From Akkermansia sp. (GTDB taxonomy: Bacteria > Verrucomicrobiota > Verrucomicrobiia > Verrucomicrobiales > Akkermansiaceae), in assembly GCA_017415555.1 (NCBI GenBank), contig JAFQGF010000001.1:1-50188 (forward strand): DNA of 50,188 nucleotides, read 5' to 3'. Numbering within the stretch: position 1 is the first letter of the stretch; each line of letters opens with the position of its first letter. Of the stretch, positions 27,576 through 36,034 are shown one piece after another. A program made the position numbers and the translations under genes. The notes under the pieces were generated by a model. The model did no database searches and was not told the origin of the DNA. It saw only the letters and a list, made by a program, of their open reading frames with translations.

Positions 27576-28361
27576 TTACAGAGGCCGCTCGCCGGTGTCC
27601 GGACGGGCGATGTTAAGTGGCAGTGTGGGGAAGTAGGAGCGCAGGGTGTTCACATCCGTGTTGCCGTCGATAAAATACCATTTATTGAGCTCTGTGCCGC
27701 GGTAGTTGCGGTTGTTGGTTGCCTGCACTTTTTCATCGCGTACGGCGTAGATGAAGTCCTTGCGCTCAACGCGCATGCGGCGACCGCTCTCCGTCGGTAC
27801 ACTGTACCACAGGGTGGTGGGCAGCACGACCAGGCGGCTCACTCCACCTTCCCACTTGATTTCATCTGCCCGGCTCAGAGCCGCAGAACTCTGGGTGCGC
27901 CCCTGGCGGACAGAGTCATTCCGGACGGCTCTCACGGCAGCGGCTGAATGCGGCAGTACATACTCTGCCACAGGGGCACCTACTGCGTAGCGTTCTACCC
28001 GGAAGCCGGCATCCTTCATGCCCTGACCAATGCGTACATACTCCGCACGCAAAGCCCGGATGTTTCGCTCCATACGGCGGCGAGCTACTTCATCGCTTTC
28101 CCGATAGCCTTTGGCACCCATGATGCGCAGGGCATTCTCCCGCTCATTTTGCGAGTTGCGGCTCGCCAGGCGGTCGGCCAAGGTCCATTTATGCAGCGGG
28201 TACATGGAATCCACGGCCCACCCCATATCGCAGTTTACAACGGCGCCTTTGTACTCGTTGGCCTTGGCCTGAGCCTCTCGTGCCGCATTGCTTACAGGAG
28301 CGGCTTCTGCCACCAGACCGGCTATGGCTCCGGCCACCATCAGAGCATAAATCGATTTCAT
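27576..28361 (-). CDS. hypothetical exported protein
   Basis: The product is 261 residues from the ATG at 28361, with a signal peptide (about 1-20, MKSIYALMVAGAIAGLVAEA). The mature part is Arg- and Asn-rich and has no family I recognise. The ATG at 28370 overlaps the predicted -10 box, which decides for the 28361 start. Likely in one transcript with dinG. Its role beside a helicase is unexplained. Confidence 0.65.
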   Translation of the reverse strand: MKSIYALMVAGAIAGLVAEAAPVSNAAREAQAKANEYKGAVVNCDMGWAVDSMYPLHKWTLADRLASRNSQNERENALRIMGAKGYRESDEVARRRMERNIRALRAEYVRIGQGMKDAGFRVERYAVGAPVAEYVLPHSAAAVRAVRNDSVRQGRTQSSAALSRADEIKWEGGVSRLVVLPTTLWYSVPTESGRRMRVERKDFIYAVRDEKVQATNNRNYRGTELNKWYFIDGNTDVNTLRSYFPTLPLNIARPDTGERPL

Positions 28362-28368
28362 GCCCTGC

Positions 28369-28397
28369 ATCCTACCATGCAGACTCCGCCTTTACAA
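28369..28397 (-). promoter_or_regulatory. promoter for the exported protein-dinG pair, near-leaderless
   Basis: Minus strand TTGTAA (28392-28397), 17-base spacer, TAGGAT (28369-28374), seven bases before the ATG at 28361. Confidence 0.5.
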
Positions 28398-28425
28398 GCT
28401 CAAAGTATGCCTGCATCGCAGGACA

Positions 28426-28459
28426 AAAAAAGCGATTTCCTCTCCGGAAATCGCTTTTT
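28426..28459 (-). terminator. terminator after tRNA-Asp
   Basis: A perfect stem AAAAAGCGATTTCC/GGAAATCGCTTTTT with a five-base loop lies immediately downstream of the tRNA on the minus strand, ending in a T run when read from either side. Confidence 0.8.
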
Positions 28460-28467
28460 GCAAGGGA

Positions 28468-28542
28468 CGAAGCGGACGGGGCTCGAACCCGCGACCTCAG
28501 CCGTGACAGGGCTGCGCTCTAACCAAACTGAGCTACCGCTCC
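28468..28542 (-). tRNA. tRNA-Asp (anticodon GTC)
   Basis: The 75-base cloverleaf has acceptor stem GGAGCGG/CCGCTTC (one G-T), D arm GCTC/GAGC, anticodon stem CAGCC/GGCTG with loop CTGTCAC (anticodon GTC), T arm GCGGG-TTCGAGC-CCCGT and discriminator G. The 3' CCA is not encoded. It lies upstream of a clear terminator. Confidence 0.95.
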
Positions 28543-28656
28543 TTGCCTTTGGTGCTCCCTCCTTTCGGCGGGGTGCGGGCGAATTATACATGAGCTTGTA
28601 CCCTATTGCAAGCTTTTTTTTGTAAAAAATGAAAAAAATTGAAAAAAGTGGTTGTT

Positions 28657-29730
28657 TCAGGCATTCTGAAGGGCGTCCACGCACGCATTTGTCACCTCTT
28701 GCCAAGTGGGGAATGCCGGGCATAGGAAGGGGAGTTTCCCGTCGTAGCAAGCATTAGCCTGCTGGATGAACCGTTTTTCGTCATCGTTCGATACGAGGTA
28801 TTGCGATGGTATGTTTTCGCGAATCGGGGGGATGTCGGAGGCCAGGCAAGGTACACCATTGAGGAGGCATTCGACCGGAGGCATGCCGTAGCTTTCGTAA
28901 TCTGTAAAGTATACGGCAAAGCGGCACCTTTCGCGTAAGAGGGTGCAGAGTTGTTGATATGGGATACGTTTATGGTGAATCCAGCGTTCATCCGGTAAGG
29001 AGTACCCAGCCGGAAGGGAGCCGACAAGGTGTATTTTTATGTTATCGGCTTCCGGGCGTTGTTTAAGCCATTCGCTTAAACGTAAAATTGTTAAATCCAG
29101 ACGCTTGTGCGGGAAGGTGGAGGCATATGCCAGGATGTCACCGGCGCCGCAGGCCGGGGGCGTTGGATGTTTATCAAACCCGATACCTATTCGGCTTATG
29201 CGGGCATCCGGCGCATACGAGAGGATGCGCTCTGCGTTGAAGCGCGTATGAGTCAGCACGACATGGGCTGTTTTCATGGCTCGCAACGACAGATTTTTAA
29301 AATAGATAAATTCATGAAGAGGAAAAGCCGTCCGGCGGTCGCAGTGAGGCCGCTGTTCGTAATGTTCCCACATGACGTCATGCACATAGCATGCTATCTT
29401 CGTGTTTCCCAGGCACGGAAAGAAAGGAGGTACACCTTTAGGGAGAATTAACCAGTCCGGAGAAATGCGACGCACCGCAGCGGGTAATCCGAATTGGTCC
29501 CACCAGACTCGGACAAATTGACGGGGAACCGGCTTATCCATGAGGTGCAGGTGAACATGGGGCGGAATGTCAGAAAATGTGTCACAGCACTCATTGTTGC
29601 CCAGAATATGCAGCTCCTTTACAGCAGGATGATGCATCAATCCCTTCGTCAGCCCCATGGAGACATTGAAAATTCCCATGGATTTTGTGCGAGTGAAACT
29701 CTGGTCAGTCAGTGCAATAGCTAATTTCAT
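28657..29730 (-). CDS. glycosyltransferase, GT-B fold group 1 (GT4-like)
   Basis: The 357-residue cytosolic enzyme probably transfers a sugar to a glycan or lipid carrier. It shows group 1 features: the N-terminal MGIFNVSMGLTKGL segment, a mid region with LAYASTFPHKRLDL (the donor-domain hinge), and the E-x7-E-like motif ESYGMPPVECLLNGVPCLASDIPPIREN. It lies 54 bases downstream of a GT2 gene and is probably cotranscribed. Substrate unknown; surface polysaccharide or O-antigen is plausible. Codon use is more AT-rich than in the wall operon. Confidence 0.82.
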   Translation of the reverse strand: MKLAIALTDQSFTRTKSMGIFNVSMGLTKGLMHHPAVKELHILGNNECCDTFSDIPPHVHLHLMDKPVPRQFVRVWWDQFGLPAAVRRISPDWLILPKGVPPFFPCLGNTKIACYVHDVMWEHYEQRPHCDRRTAFPLHEFIYFKNLSLRAMKTAHVVLTHTRFNAERILSYAPDARISRIGIGFDKHPTPPACGAGDILAYASTFPHKRLDLTILRLSEWLKQRPEADNIKIHLVGSLPAGYSLPDERWIHHKRIPYQQLCTLLRERCRFAVYFTDYESYGMPPVECLLNGVPCLASDIPPIRENIPSQYLVSNDDEKRFIQQANACYDGKLPFLCPAFPTWQEVTNACVDALQNA

Positions 29731-29784
29731 TGTTGTGGTATATGAGGCAAATTGACTTCTGTTCTCAAAATCTTGTCGTCCGTT

Positions 29785-30672
29785 TCATTCCTGACCAGTG
29801 GTACGGCAGCCCCAGCGGGGAGTGGGGCGTTTGATGATTTTGATGGTGCGTGTTTCATCGTTCCGGCGGTAGGTGGCATAATCTGCCGGAGGCGGGAGGA
29901 AGAGGTCGCATGTGTAGCGCTTGAGGCCGCACAGGAGAATGGCAGGTTTGCGGAGGGTGAGGGCGAGCGCGGATTGTTTGGAATCGAACAGAAGCCCTTC
30001 TTTCTGCGTTGTTTCCGACCATCCGAGATTTTGTCCTGTGATACAGAATGTTGTGGTAAAGAGTGAGGGCTGCAGGAGAATACGGGGCGCTGTGCGGAGG
30101 ATGTCGCGGTAAAAAAATATATCCCCCAGAGATTTCCATTGTGTATCGAAGCACACATTGTGTTTTCTGAAGGATGACGCTCGATGAAAGCAGGCACAGG
30201 TGATGATTTCTGTGATGATGTTGCTTATCCATCGGGTAGGGGCAACGGGTCTGCGGTGGCAGATATAGTTGCCGTGAAGGTCTGTGACGAGGTGGGACGT
30301 CAGCAGCATGTCTGTCTCCGGATGCGTTTCAAATACCCTGGCGACGGAATGAAGGGCCTGGGGCAGGTATTGTTCATCACTGTTCAGATGTGCGGTGATG
30401 TCTGCATCTTCCGGCATTCGGCTCCACGCTTTGTTAATGGCATCGTACATGCCGGTGTCGGCAGAACTTTCGTAGCTGAAAGTGTAGCCGGGAATATTCC
30501 GGTGCTGTTCCGCCCAATTCTGCAGCCAGGCGGTAGAGCCATCTGTTGATTGACCGTCCTGAATGTGGTGGTGAACGTGAATGCCTTCCGCCGTTTGGTC
30601 TGCGACCGAGCGCACGCAGCCGGGCAGCCAGCTCCGTGCATTGTATGCAGGCGTGACAATATACAGTTTCAT
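29785..30672 (-). CDS. glycosyltransferase family 2 (GT-A fold)
   Basis: The 295-residue enzyme has the GT2 opening KLYIVTPAYNARSWLPGCVRSV, an active-site QDGQSTDGST segment, a STADTGMYDAINKAW-like stretch (read as SSADTGMYDAINKAW) and HLNSDEQYLPQAL as the DxD-like metal site. It resembles the WcaA/colanic-type transferases that extend surface polysaccharides. Sugar and acceptor unknown. First gene of a two-gene transferase operon. Confidence 0.85.
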   Translation of the reverse strand: MKLYIVTPAYNARSWLPGCVRSVADQTAEGIHVHHHIQDGQSTDGSTAWLQNWAEQHRNIPGYTFSYESSADTGMYDAINKAWSRMPEDADITAHLNSDEQYLPQALHSVARVFETHPETDMLLTSHLVTDLHGNYICHRRPVAPTRWISNIITEIITCACFHRASSFRKHNVCFDTQWKSLGDIFFYRDILRTAPRILLQPSLFTTTFCITGQNLGWSETTQKEGLLFDSKQSALALTLRKPAILLCGLKRYTCDLFLPPPADYATYRRNDETRTIKIIKRPTPRWGCRTTGQE

Positions 30673-30686
30673 GCGATGATGCGGGA

Positions 30687-30716
30687 ATTATACATTCGAA
30701 ACTGATTTGAAGGCAA
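30687..30716 (-). promoter_or_regulatory. promoter for the glycosyltransferase pair
   Basis: Minus strand TTGCCT (30711-30716), 18-base spacer, perfect TATAAT (30687-30692), 14 bases before the ATG at 30672. The leader is predicted to be only about eight bases. Confidence 0.6.
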
Positions 30717-30746
30717 GCTAAAAGCGCCAAAATAGAGAGAATGTCA

Positions 30747-30780
30747 AAAAAAGCCGCCCCTTTTGCAGGAGCGGCTTTTA
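30747..30780 (-). terminator. rplI terminator
   Basis: Stem AAAAGCCGC/GCGGCTTTT with an A/T-rich tail, downstream of rplI and in front of the glycosyltransferase promoter. Confidence 0.8.
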
Positions 30781-30808
30781 TGACAATTTAAAGGAATTGC
30801 GGGGTGGC

Positions 30809-31306
30809 TCAGGCCTCCTCGGTAGCGGCGGGAGCTTCTTCCTCCACCTTCTCGCCCTTCACAACGAGCACCACCTTCACGGTAGCAGTCACCTGGGCGT
30901 GCAGCTTGGCTGCAACCTCGTAGGTGCCGGACTTCTTGAGGGGCTTCTCCAGCTCGATGCTGTGGCGGTCGATTTCGATGCCGAGGGCGGCCAGACCATC
31001 GGTAATCTGCTGATTGGTGATGGCGCCGAACACCTTGCCATTCTCGCCTGCCTCCAGGGTGAGGTTCACCGTGACGGCAGCAATCTTGGCGGCAATCTCC
31101 TGGAAGTTGGCCAGCTCGGCGGCCTCGCGCTCTGCGCGCTTCTTCTGGAGCATGTTGATGAAACGCTGATTGGCGGGAGTCGCCTCGAACGCAAGGCCCT
31201 GAGGAATCAGGTAGTTGCGGCCGTAACCAGCCTTCACGGTAACGAGGTCGGCTTCACAGCCCAGACCGTCGATCTTTGTAGCGAGAATAACTTGCATGTT
31301 AGCCAT
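30809..31306 (-). CDS. rplI: 50S ribosomal protein bL9
   Basis: L9 stabilises the L1 stalk region of 23S rRNA. The protein (165 residues from 31306, 162 from the alternative MQVIL start) shows the N-terminal RNA-binding domain (QVILATKIDGLGCEADLVTVKAGYGRNYLIPQGLA), the long connecting helix and the C-terminal domain (GKVFGAITNQQITDGL). An acidic extension (EEEAPAATEEA) follows. It has its own promoter and terminator rather than standing beside rpsF and rpsR. Confidence 0.96.
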   Translation of the reverse strand: MANMQVILATKIDGLGCEADLVTVKAGYGRNYLIPQGLAFEATPANQRFINMLQKKRAEREAAELANFQEIAAKIAAVTVNLTLEAGENGKVFGAITNQQITDGLAALGIEIDRHSIELEKPLKKSGTYEVAAKLHAQVTATVKVVLVVKGEKVEEEAPAATEEA

Positions 31307-31337
31307 AACTCAGTAATTTTGTTTTGGTTGAGCGGCT

Positions 31338-31366
31338 CTTGTACACGAATTTGACCTGATTGTCAA
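31338..31366 (-). promoter_or_regulatory. rplI promoter
   Basis: Minus strand TTGACA (31361-31366), 17-base spacer, TACAAG (31338-31343). The -35 overlaps the stop codon of the upstream GYF-domain gene. It leaves a 5' leader of roughly 25 bases, longer than at most promoters in this window. Confidence 0.55.
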
Positions 31367-31956
31367 GATTTTATTTTGGAAATTTTCTTTTCCTGCTTCA
31401 GGCGGCGCACCAGCACATAGGCTGCTTTGTCACCATCCGGGCACAGGGTGTTCACATATTCCCAGCCCTTGGGAATTCCCATCAGGTGCTCGCAATGTAC
31501 CAAGCCCAGGTCATGAAAGCCGCGCACCATATCACTGTTGAGCAAATCCATCGAGGTGATTCTTACAGAGGCATACTCGTATTGAGCAGGAGGAGCAGGG
31601 GGCTGAATCTTGCTCAGTTGTACCACCAGCAATACCCCGATGAAGGCCAGGAGCAGGCACATGAATATCTGGGCGATATTCGGCTTCGCCATGGGACGAA
31701 GTTCCGGGTCGGTGTCGATGTGTGAGGCTATGTCCGATGTTACAATGTGATGCGGCTTATGGTGCAGGGCGGCCATGGGCGGCTTGGGCAGTTTCTTGAC
31801 CGGTTGCAGCAGGCAGGTTATCGGCACCCAGTAGTCGGTGCCTTCCTGGCATATCTGTATATCCTTTGTTAATGTGCCATTGAAAAAATCGGTCGCCAGT
31901 TCTTCCTGAGTCTTCGGCCCCTCTATGTTTTCACCATCGGTGTAATAAAACTTCAT
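31363..31956 (-). CDS. GYF_2-domain membrane protein
   Basis: The 197-residue product has an N-terminal GYF_2-type module (about 1-50, FYYTDGENIEGPKTQEELATDFFNG, then WVPI), a His/Pro linker, a membrane helix (about 92-112) and a C-terminal extracytoplasmic domain of about 80 residues (YEYASVRITSMDLLNSDMVRGF). GYF_2 modules are common in Verrucomicrobiota and related phyla and are thought to mediate protein contacts. Function unknown. Divergent from the GbsR-type regulator, sharing a 100-base control region. Confidence 0.75.
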   Translation of the reverse strand: MKFYYTDGENIEGPKTQEELATDFFNGTLTKDIQICQEGTDYWVPITCLLQPVKKLPKPPMAALHHKPHHIVTSDIASHIDTDPELRPMAKPNIAQIFMCLLLAFIGVLLVVQLSKIQPPAPPAQYEYASVRITSMDLLNSDMVRGFHDLGLVHCEHLMGIPKGWEYVNTLCPDGDKAAYVLVRRLKQEKKISKIKS

Positions 31957-31964
31957 ACGTGGGT

Positions 31965-31993
31965 ATACTATTCCCTTCTCTTTTAGCTGTCAA
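31965..31993 (-). promoter_or_regulatory. GYF-gene promoter, near-leaderless
   Basis: Minus strand TTGACA (31988-31993), 17-base spacer, TAGTAT (31965-31970). Eight bases separate the -10 box from the ATG, so the leader is about two bases or absent. Confidence 0.6.
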
Positions 31994-32023
31994 GGGAAAA
32001 AATAGATATTTGCCAAAAAAAAC

Positions 32024-32052
32024 TTGACTTTGTTTCTGAAATTTCAGAAAAT
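32024..32052 (+). promoter_or_regulatory. GbsR-type promoter with perfect palindromic operator
   Basis: TTGACT (32024-32029), 17-base spacer, GAAAAT (32047-32052) give a weak promoter. A perfect 18-base palindrome TTTCTGAAATTTCAGAAA at 32033-32050 fills the spacer, a classic repressor site. The regulator's ATG begins six bases after the -10 box. Confidence 0.65.
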
Positions 32053-32058
32053 ACGCGC

Positions 32059-32580
32059 ATGCGTCTTTCCGATACTCAGATGCGCTTTGTACGCCGCTGG
32101 GGCGACATGGGTTCCCGCTGGGGGATTCCCCGCTCTACGGCTATGCTGCACGGGCTTCTGTATCTGGCTCCGACAGCGCTCACGGCTGAGGAAATGAGCG
32201 AGCTGCTGCAATTGGCTCGTTCGAATGTGAGCACCAGTCTGAAGGAGCTGGAGAGTTACAATCTCATTTATCGCGAATCCCGCCCCGGAGACCGCCGGAG
32301 TTTTTACCGCGCTGAATGCGATGTGTGGGAAATTGCGCGCCGTATTTTGGAGGAACGTCGCCGCCGGGAGACGGCCGGGGCTGTTGCGGCTGTGCAGGAT
32401 TGCCTGGCGGCTGCTCAACAGGAGGGGGATACCCATACCGCCATGCGCATGCAGGCGATGTCTGAGCTGTTGCAAGCAGCAGAGGCTGCCGCGCTCACGG
32501 CGCAGCGTTATCCTACATCCGTATTCCGCAGTGCGGCGCTTATGGGGAGCAAAGTTCTTGCCTTTATTGCAAAGCTCTAA
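32059..32580 (+). CDS. GbsR/MarR-family winged-helix regulator
   Basis: The 173-residue protein opens with FVRRWGDMGSRWGIPRSTAMLHGLLYL and has a winged-helix core (LTAEEMSELLQLARSNVSTSLKELESYNLIYRESRPGDRRSFYRAE), typical of the GbsR branch of MarR-like regulators. A C-terminal helical region probably dimerises. A matching palindrome precedes both this gene and the next, so it probably controls itself and the dehydrogenase-like gene. Ligand unknown. Confidence 0.82.
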   Translation: MRLSDTQMRFVRRWGDMGSRWGIPRSTAMLHGLLYLAPTALTAEEMSELLQLARSNVSTSLKELESYNLIYRESRPGDRRSFYRAECDVWEIARRILEERRRRETAGAVAAVQDCLAAAQQEGDTHTAMRMQAMSELLQAAEAAALTAQRYPTSVFRSAALMGSKVLAFIAKL

Positions 32581-32598
32581 TATTTTTTTGAAATGCGA

Positions 32599-32616
32599 TT
32601 TCTCAAATTACAGAAA
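32599..32616 (+). promoter_or_regulatory. second copy of the palindromic operator
   Basis: TTTCTCAAATTACAGAAA differs from the upstream 18-base palindrome at only two positions and ends one base before the ATG of the next gene. Binding here would block transcription or translation initiation of that gene. Confidence 0.6.
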
Positions 32617-32617
32617 T

Positions 32618-33544
32618 ATGAAAACAATAGCTATAACCGGAGTATTGGGGTACAGCGGGCGCTATATAGCGGCGGAGGCGGTTCGTCGTGGCTGGCACGT
32701 GGTAGGGTTGACAAATTCGGGCGGGCGCTTGCCGAATCCGGCTGGGTATGAGCTTCGTCCCATGCCGTGGAGTACACAGGAAAATGTGCTGGCTGGAGTA
32801 GATGTGCTGGTGAATACTTATTGGGTGCGTTTTTCGTATGAGGGGAAGAAAGGCGGGCACGCGGCCTTCAGTCACGATGAGGCCGTAGAGAATACGCGCA
32901 CACTGTTTGCGGCTGCTCAGCGTGCGGGTGTAGGAAGGGTGGTGCATACGAGCATTACCTGCCCGGACTCTGCGAGTGAGTTACCTTATTTCCAGGGCAA
33001 GGCCGAGCTGGAAGCGGCCCTTGCTGCTACGGGGCTTCCTTACAGCATTCTGCGCCCGGCCATTTTGTTCGGGGAGAGTGCACAGGAGAGTATCCTCATC
33101 AACAATATGGCCTGGAGCCTGCGTCATTTGCCAGCTGTAGCAACATTCGGCTGGGGGGATTACAGATTGCAGCCCATTCATGTGCAGGACTATGCCGAGC
33201 TAGCTATGAATGAAGCCGGGAGTGACGCCCCGAGCCGAATCATTAACGCTGTGGGGATGGAGACATATACATTCCGCGAGCTTTGGGGGCTGCTGGCTCG
33301 CAGTATCGGGCTGTGGAGGCCTATTCTTCCTGTGCCTCATGCGGTTGGATATATGGCAGCCAAACTGCTGGGTGCCTTGGTGGGGGATGTTATGCTCACT
33401 CGCGACGAAATAGCCGGCTTGTCTCAAGACCGCCTGGCTGTATCCGGCAGTGGACTCGGAACACGGCGCCTCAGTATATGGCTGCAGCAGCATGCCGCTA
33501 TGCTGGGGCTTGAATATGCCTCTGAACTCTCGCGCCGTCAATGA
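32618..33544 (+). CDS. NAD(P)-binding Rossmann-fold protein (epimerase/NmrA-like)
   Basis: The 308-residue protein begins TIAITGVLGYSGRYIAAEAV, the glycine-rich dinucleotide loop of atypical SDR or NmrA-like proteins. It lacks a clear YxxxK pair in the classical SDR spacing; PYFQGKAELEAALAATGLPYSILRPAILFG is the segment typical of NAD(P)H-binding or ubiquinone-accessory proteins. The start at 32618 is chosen because of the Rossmann motif and the operator just before it; longer starts read through the GbsR-type gene in another frame. Likely controlled by that regulator. Confidence 0.82.
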   Translation: MKTIAITGVLGYSGRYIAAEAVRRGWHVVGLTNSGGRLPNPAGYELRPMPWSTQENVLAGVDVLVNTYWVRFSYEGKKGGHAAFSHDEAVENTRTLFAAAQRAGVGRVVHTSITCPDSASELPYFQGKAELEAALAATGLPYSILRPAILFGESAQESILINNMAWSLRHLPAVATFGWGDYRLQPIHVQDYAELAMNEAGSDAPSRIINAVGMETYTFRELWGLLARSIGLWRPILPVPHAVGYMAAKLLGALVGDVMLTRDEIAGLSQDRLAVSGSGLGTRRLSIWLQQHAAMLGLEYASELSRRQ

Positions 33545-33560
33545 TTTATGTGGAGATGTG

Positions 33561-33612
33561 AAAAATCCGCAACGAGACTGCGAATTTTTCGCAATTGGAT
33601 TGCGGATTTTTC
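33561..33612. terminator. bidirectional terminator between convergent genes
   Basis: Outer stem AAAAATCCGCAA/TTGCGGATTTTT with an inner TGCGAA/TTCGCA hairpin. It serves the Rossmann-fold gene on the plus strand and the ankyrin operon on the minus strand. Confidence 0.8.
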
Positions 33613-33635
33613 TGTTTTTGCCCTAAGTTATTGAT

Positions 33636-34919
33636 TCAGATGTCTTCCGGAGTGTCATCTTCTTCCATGTCGAGGGCATCATCCTCCTCGTCAGTTGGGG
33701 CTGGTGAGAGATGGACGGCTCCTGCGGTGCGGAGTTTATCGCAGAGCATTTCCCAGCGGGTATGGATGTCCGGTCCTGTTATGCAGCAGGCGTTTTCGGG
33801 CATGCCGTCCGCCCGCTCGAAGGATGTACGGCTTTTCATGATTTCCAGCGGGGTACGGCGGGTATCGGCGGTGGTGAGGTTCGGGTCGGCACCGGCGGCG
33901 AGCAGAAGGTCGAGCATTTTTTCATATCCTGCATCGAGCTGCTCAATCTCGGCATACCGCATGCTGTAGGTCAGAGCCTGCAGGGGAGTTTGTTTGCCGC
34001 TATTGTCATTGATATTGACCATTTTTGCGGCCAGAACACGCTTGATCAGCGGCAGAGCTTCCGGCGCCTCGAGCATGTCGCAGAACTCCTCGGTGCTCAC
34101 TGTTTTGCCGTGGTCGAGAGCCCAGTGCCAGGCCTGAGGTTCTTCGCGGCTTTGCAGGGCAATTTTGAGGGAAAGGGGGACAAGTTTCTTACTGCGGTTG
34201 AGGTCGGCTCCGTGGCTGTGCAGGAAATCGAGCATTTCGCGGCGCTGCTCCCAGGGGATAAACCGGCTGTTGATAAACATGCCGTTGAGCAGAGGGGAGA
34301 TAAGCGACTCGCATTCATTCCCATTGCTGACCATGATGATGTTCGGGTCGGCACCATGGCTGATGAGGGCTTTCAGGGCAGGGAAGTCGCCGAGCTGAGC
34401 CGCGAGCAGCGCCGGGGTCATGGGGGCACCGACCGGTGTCGCGAGGAACTCGGCCGGGTCGCCCTTACCGGTAGCGGCAACCTCGTGCAGCGCGGCATCG
34501 ATGGGGGCAATCTGCAGTTTCATCAGCACAGCCATCGTCAGGCGTGTCGCAAGCCCGAGGGGCTCTTTCGGTGTGGCGTTGCTCTCTTTTGTCCATTCGT
34601 CCGTTGTTTCGTCGTCGTTTTCTTCCTCCTCGGCCGACACTTCGTTGGCTATTTCCTCCATCGTGTCTTCAACCGCCTCATACACGAGCCCCATGTCATC
34701 GGCCAGCTGCGTGTGCAGGTAGCGCTCAAACTGAGTGAGAGCGGCGCGCTCCTCGGCGGTCCAGCTTTCGTGAAAGCTCATGCCGCTGTGCCATTGCCAG
34801 CCCCAGAGCCACCAGGCAGTCCCGGCGAGGGTAAGCAGGAGCAGGGTAAACATGCTGCCCATGACCCAGGCTGCGATACGCCACCAGCGGCGGGATTTCG
34901 GTATATCAGATGTTGTCAT
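33636..34919 (-). CDS. ankyrin-repeat membrane protein, copy 3
   Basis: The 427-residue product has one N-terminal membrane helix (about 18-42, AAWVMGSMFTLLLLTLAGTAWWLWGW), then FHESWTAEERAALTQFERYL, an acidic stretch and several ankyrin-like units (FPALKALISHGADPN; REMLDFLHSHGADLN; MLDLLLAAGADPN). The repeats face outward. The ATG overlaps the stop of the upstream paralogue (ATGA). It is the last gene of a three-gene operon. Ligand unknown. Confidence 0.78.
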   Translation of the reverse strand: MTTSDIPKSRRWWRIAAWVMGSMFTLLLLTLAGTAWWLWGWQWHSGMSFHESWTAEERAALTQFERYLHTQLADDMGLVYEAVEDTMEEIANEVSAEEEENDDETTDEWTKESNATPKEPLGLATRLTMAVLMKLQIAPIDAALHEVAATGKGDPAEFLATPVGAPMTPALLAAQLGDFPALKALISHGADPNIIMVSNGNECESLISPLLNGMFINSRFIPWEQRREMLDFLHSHGADLNRSKKLVPLSLKIALQSREEPQAWHWALDHGKTVSTEEFCDMLEAPEALPLIKRVLAAKMVNINDNSGKQTPLQALTYSMRYAEIEQLDAGYEKMLDLLLAAGADPNLTTADTRRTPLEIMKSRTSFERADGMPENACCITGPDIHTRWEMLCDKLRTAGAVHLSPAPTDEEDDALDMEEDDTPEDI

Positions 34920-36034
34920 AATGAGCTTTGTTGAAGTTTGTTGCACATGCGTTCCCAGATGGTGCGAACGTCATCTCCCTCACCTTCGCAATCATCTCCC
35001 TCCATGCCGCAGGTAGCGAAGTTGCTCTTGCTGAGCAAGATGTCGAGCGGTAATCTGCGCTCGCAGGAGTCATACTCATCTTTCGGCTCCGGGCGCAGGG
35101 CCGGATTAGCTCCGTGAGCCAGCAGCATGTCGAGCACTTGCTCCAGTTCGGGCATCTCATCCTCATCGGCATATCTAATTCGTTTTGCCAGGGCCTGCAA
35201 GGGCGTATCATCGCCATCTGTGGCATTGGCGATTTCCGGGGTGCTGCGCAGCATGGCCTCGATGAGCGGTAGGTGCAGTTTGTTCACACTGAGTGCAAGC
35301 ACCAGTTCTGCACCACTTACTTTCTTGCCATGCTCCAGCGCCCAGAGCCACGGCTCCGATTCTCCGCGCATGTAAGCCAAGTTACAGCACAGGCCTATAA
35401 TGGAACTGTGGGCGTTCAAATCGGCTCCCCGGGAGAGCAGAAACTCTGCCATTTCTTTTCGCTCACTCCAGGGAATCTGAACTTTGTTGGGGCCAAAGCT
35501 GCCGCTCAGCAGGCAGCTCATGGGGGTATCTCCCTCTTCCGTTTTTTCTTCCCCTTCAATGGAGATGCAGGCATTCGGGTCGGCACCATGTGCAATGAGC
35601 GCCCTGAGGGCACCGAGGTGACCGGTTTGTGAGGCCACAATGGCCGGTGCACAGCTCTCGCGGAAGGTGAGGTGCCCAGCGGTATAATGAATGGTAGGGG
35701 TAGCGCCTTGTCCGTTTTTTGCGGCATCCAGCAATTGTCTGCGGATGGGGTCGCTGACCTTCCTTTTAAGGCTCCGCTCGTTTTCGTCCGAGAAGAGGAT
35801 GTCTACCTGCGATAAATCACCGGCGAAGGAATTGCGCAGGTAGGTGTCAAACTCAGTGAGAGCGGCTCGCTCTTCTTCCGACCAGCTTTCGTGGAAGGAG
35901 GGATGCCCCCATTGCCAGCCGTATAGCCACCAGGCACCGGCAATAAGGGTAAGCAGTAAGAGGGCAAAAAGGCTGCTCATCAGCCAGGCTGCAATTCGCC
36001 ACCAACGGTAGCGACGTTTCGGGATATCAGTCAT
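34916..36034 (-). CDS. ankyrin-repeat membrane protein, copy 2
   Basis: The 372-residue protein has the same plan as its neighbours: an N-terminal membrane helix (about 14-38), FHESWSEEERAALTEF, and ankyrin-type units (LGALRALIAHGADPN; EMAEFLLSRGADLN; VLDMLLAHGANPA). It overlaps the upstream gene's end by eight bases, which suggests translational coupling. Function unknown. Confidence 0.78.
   Translation of the reverse strand: MTDIPKRRYRWWRIAAWLMSSLFALLLLTLIAGAWWLYGWQWGHPSFHESWSEEERAALTEFDTYLRNSFAGDLSQVDILFSDENERSLKRKVSDPIRRQLLDAAKNGQGATPTIHYTAGHLTFRESCAPAIVASQTGHLGALRALIAHGADPNACISIEGEEKTEEGDTPMSCLLSGSFGPNKVQIPWSERKEMAEFLLSRGADLNAHSSIIGLCCNLAYMRGESEPWLWALEHGKKVSGAELVLALSVNKLHLPLIEAMLRSTPEIANATDGDDTPLQALAKRIRYADEDEMPELEQVLDMLLAHGANPALRPEPKDEYDSCERRLPLDILLSKSNFATCGMEGDDCEGEGDDVRTIWERMCNKLQQSSL

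Noticed and set aside
32321..32617. Upstream extension of the Rossmann-fold gene
   Set aside because: It reads through the GbsR-type regulator in another frame; the Rossmann motif and operator support the start at 32618.
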